DNA from: Ophiosphaerella korrae
Lineage: Eukaryota; Ascomycota; Dothideomycetes; Pleosporales; Phaeosphaeriaceae
Reading direction: 5' to 3'
DNA: 50,492 nt
Assembly (NCBI GenBank): GCA_028456385.1
Contig: JALNQF010000304.1
Span: forward strand, 1 to 50,492
Part shown: positions 48,189 to 50,492 of the stretch, piece by piece
Layout of the letters: every line of letters begins with the position of its first letter
Position numbering within the stretch: position 1 is the stretch's first letter
Translations under genes and position numbers: made by a program
The notes under the pieces: generated by a model
What the model was told of the DNA's origin: nothing
Seen by the model: the letters and a program-made list of their open reading frames with translations, nothing else
Databases searched by the model: none

Positions 48189-50492
48189 TTTAAGCTACTT
48201 TATAGAGCTAGTTATATATATTATTTTAGGTCTCTTTTACGTTACGTACTACGTCTTTATATAACACGTTAATAAGTTTTTAAATCTTTAGCTTTAAGAG
48301 CTCTTAATAAGCTTTACTCCTCTTATTATAAAAGAGCTACTTATTAAACGTTACGTTACGCGTTATAATTACTTAATCTAATTCTAGGACCTATATCCTA
48401 TATATATTAAATACTCTATATCTTACTAGATATCTAATATAGCTCTAAGGGCTTATTTTAAAGCTTCTCTTATTACGCCTAGCTACTTACTCCTTATTAA
48501 GTAGATATACTTAGTAGCTATAAGTATATACTCTACTCTAATCTAGCTAAAGGTCTACTATAGTAGCTCTTACTTACTTAAGCTAATAGTATCTAAAGTA
48601 CTATCTAAACTAGCTATTAAGTACTATATTAAGAGCTTATATATTATAAGCGTAGCTTAGGCTTATATTATATAGCTACGTAGCTACTTCTACTATCTCT
48701 AGCTAGAGCTATTTTAGTAGGTTAGTACTTATCCTTATCTTAATTATTTTTATTATTATTTCTTAACTAGCTCTCTTAAGTCTTCTATTTAGCTTATACG
48801 TATATACTAGAGAGCTCTTAATTGTAATCTCTTCTTATTTAGTCTAAATCTAGAAGCGTATCTTACCTCTCTATAAGAGCGTTACTACTTTATTATCTTA
48901 CTAGATTACGTATATATAGAGCTTATAGCGCGTCTATAGTAGCTTTATAAAGCTTTTAAATACTTTTATTATTTTTTAAAGAGATTTACTTTGTAATAGG
49001 TAGGTATAGAGCTTACTACTATATTTATACTTAAGTAGTATAGTCTAAACTTCTCTAAAGCGACTAGTAGGTATATTAAATAGGTTCTACGCTACTCGCT
49101 AGTATAAGCGTAGAGCTTTCTCTTTAGGCTACTTTAAGATAACTTACTTAGCGTATACTATTAAGTAATACTTATACTTAATATACACTATCCTATTAAT
49201 ACGTATATTTCTTACGCTCGTTACTAGCGCTTATAGTACTTCTAGTTTAAGATAACTAGCTCTAGTATACTAGAGCTCTTCTAAGTTACTTCTAGGCGTT
49301 GTACGCTATAAGTTAAGCTACTAGTTACTTTAAGTTACGCTTATAATAGTTAAATAAAACGTAATAGGCTTATATTTAATAAAAGTAAGGTTATATTTAT
49401 ATATTAGCGTCGCTAGTACAATACTCTCTACTAGTGTTCCTACTCTTAAAGTTATATTAAAACTTTAATACTAGGCTCTAGCTTACTATAATTAAGCTTT
49501 AGATACTATATTAATATAAAATCCTTTAACTACTACTACTTTATAAAGTATAAGATTCTCTATATACTTACTATAAGTACTATTTAGAGTATTCTTAAAG
49601 ATTTAAGTACTTTTACTAAGTATTAGAAATACTTATATACTTACTTCTACGTAGCTTATACTTTTTACTTTTATAAAGGAGCTTAGTTCTATAAGACTTA
49701 TTAAGTTAACTAAGTAGAAATTAGCTCTATTATTAAGTATAGTACTCTTAGAAAGTAAGTAAGTATTAAAATCTAGTGTTAAGTAGGCTCTAAGAGTAAG
49801 CTTAATAAGTTTACTTAAGTTAATAAGTGTACCTAGGTTAATAAATATACCTAGGTTAATAAGTACTACGTTTAGCTAGCCTAGATAGGCTAGAGCCTTT
49901 AATTTAACTAACTCTAAGCTAGCTTTAACTAGTTCCTAAGAAGGACTAGCCTACTTTTAAGTTACTAGGGTTTTAACTATTATAAAGTATAGCTTATCTA
50001 AATAAGCCTATATTTTTACTTTTCTATTATTATCTATTTTAAATAGACTACTTATAAGCACTACTTATATCTATCTATAATCTTATAGCTTCTAGTAGTA
50101 AGCTTAGCTATATAAGTAGTTATATTTTAAGTTAGAGCTTAATACTTATAGCTTAGATCTTCTAAATATTATAAATATACTAGCTCTTTAATTAGTAGTT
50201 TAGAGCTTATACTCTTATAATAGAGCTAAGTAGATACTACTAATTTACTTTAGCGTAAGTACCTTTAAGCTAAAGACTAAGCTCTAGATTACTAATTAGC
50301 TTATTATCTAAGCTTAGTCTAGAGCTAGCTTTAGTATTAACGCCTCTAAGAAATCTTATACTATAAGCTCGCCTATTACCTCTATAATATTATACGCAAT
50401 TATACACTAATATAGGCGTAGCTACTTATTATACTAGAGCTCTAGTAATTAGCGTCTTTAGTAAGCTTTCTATAGATAGGCTTAGTATTAAG
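48189..50492 (-). mobile_element. Ty1/copia retrotransposon relic, truncated
   Basis: A minus-strand frame fits copia pol. The GAG-pre-integrase region gives SYLKLEVLQALVTSVRNIRI-like residues near 49200-49260 and YAK-VILK-PKEKA near 49130. The integrase core gives FKSFIKLL-TRYKLYIYVI and DNKVVTL near 48870-48960, then SSLVYTYKLNRRLKRA near 48775-48815. LEIVEVAT-LYNISL follows near 48680-48710. The linker RYLVRYRVFNIYRI is near 48390-48440 and VIITRNVTFNK near 48350. The next domain, reverse transcriptase, is missing because element D starts at 48188. Gag should lie at higher coordinates and probably leaves the window. The stops are RIP-type. Confidence 0.8.

Noticed and set aside
48189..50492. 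A long plus-strand frame through the right end of the window
   Set aside because: The plus strand is fairly open, but the minus strand reads ordered copia integrase motifs, so the plus frame is a shadow.

Overview
This window comes from a filamentous ascomycete, most likely a Dothideomycete, although the class is inferred and not proven. It holds one GC-balanced gene island (about 16.7-26.1 kb) between two very AT-rich blocks (1-16.69 kb and about 26.2-50.49 kb). The blocks are nearly free of CA and TG dinucleotides and are full of TAG/TAA stops where Gln or Trp codons would be expected. This is the footprint of repeat-induced point mutation (RIP). The island genes have 49-58 bp GT-AG introns, typical of ascomycetes.

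Gene island, left to right: a 5'-truncated 5S rRNA relic (+) abuts a 3'-truncated, frameshifted CLC chloride-channel pseudogene (-). Next come three apparently intact genes: a mitochondrial HMG-box protein (-, 3 exons, 334 aa), a mitochondrial branched-chain aminotransferase (-, 4 exons, 416 aa) and a SCY1-like pseudokinase (+, 3 exons, 971 aa). The last two are divergently transcribed from a shared intergenic region of about 480 bp. At the right edge the start of a Fot1/pogo-type transposase runs into the RIP block and is cut by an LTR.

Left AT block: a complete Ty3/gypsy chromovirus on the minus strand (element A, 429-7454, 429-bp LTRs, target duplication CTATA). About 9 kb of older decayed repeats follow, including a duplicated module, minisatellites and an unidentified quasi-open frame.

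Right AT block: a readable insertion stratigraphy. The Fot1/pogo relic is cut by LTR E. LTR E is interrupted by gypsy element B (26854-40926, target duplication ATAAA), and B is interrupted by gypsy element C (28976-36078, target duplication TAAAG). A short inverted copy of LTR E follows, then a second A-type gypsy element on the minus strand (D, 41165-48188). Last is a minus-strand Ty1/copia relic, truncated just before its reverse transcriptase, that runs off the window.

Most interesting observation: all four gypsy elements (A-D, which form three LTR groups) carry about 650 bp between pol and the 3' LTR. When translated antisense to the element, this stretch gives the same recognisable protein pattern in every copy, ending in a charged helical segment. 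It may be an extra antisense gene of this retrotransposon group. All coordinates, frames and domain calls were made by eye; no database search was run.
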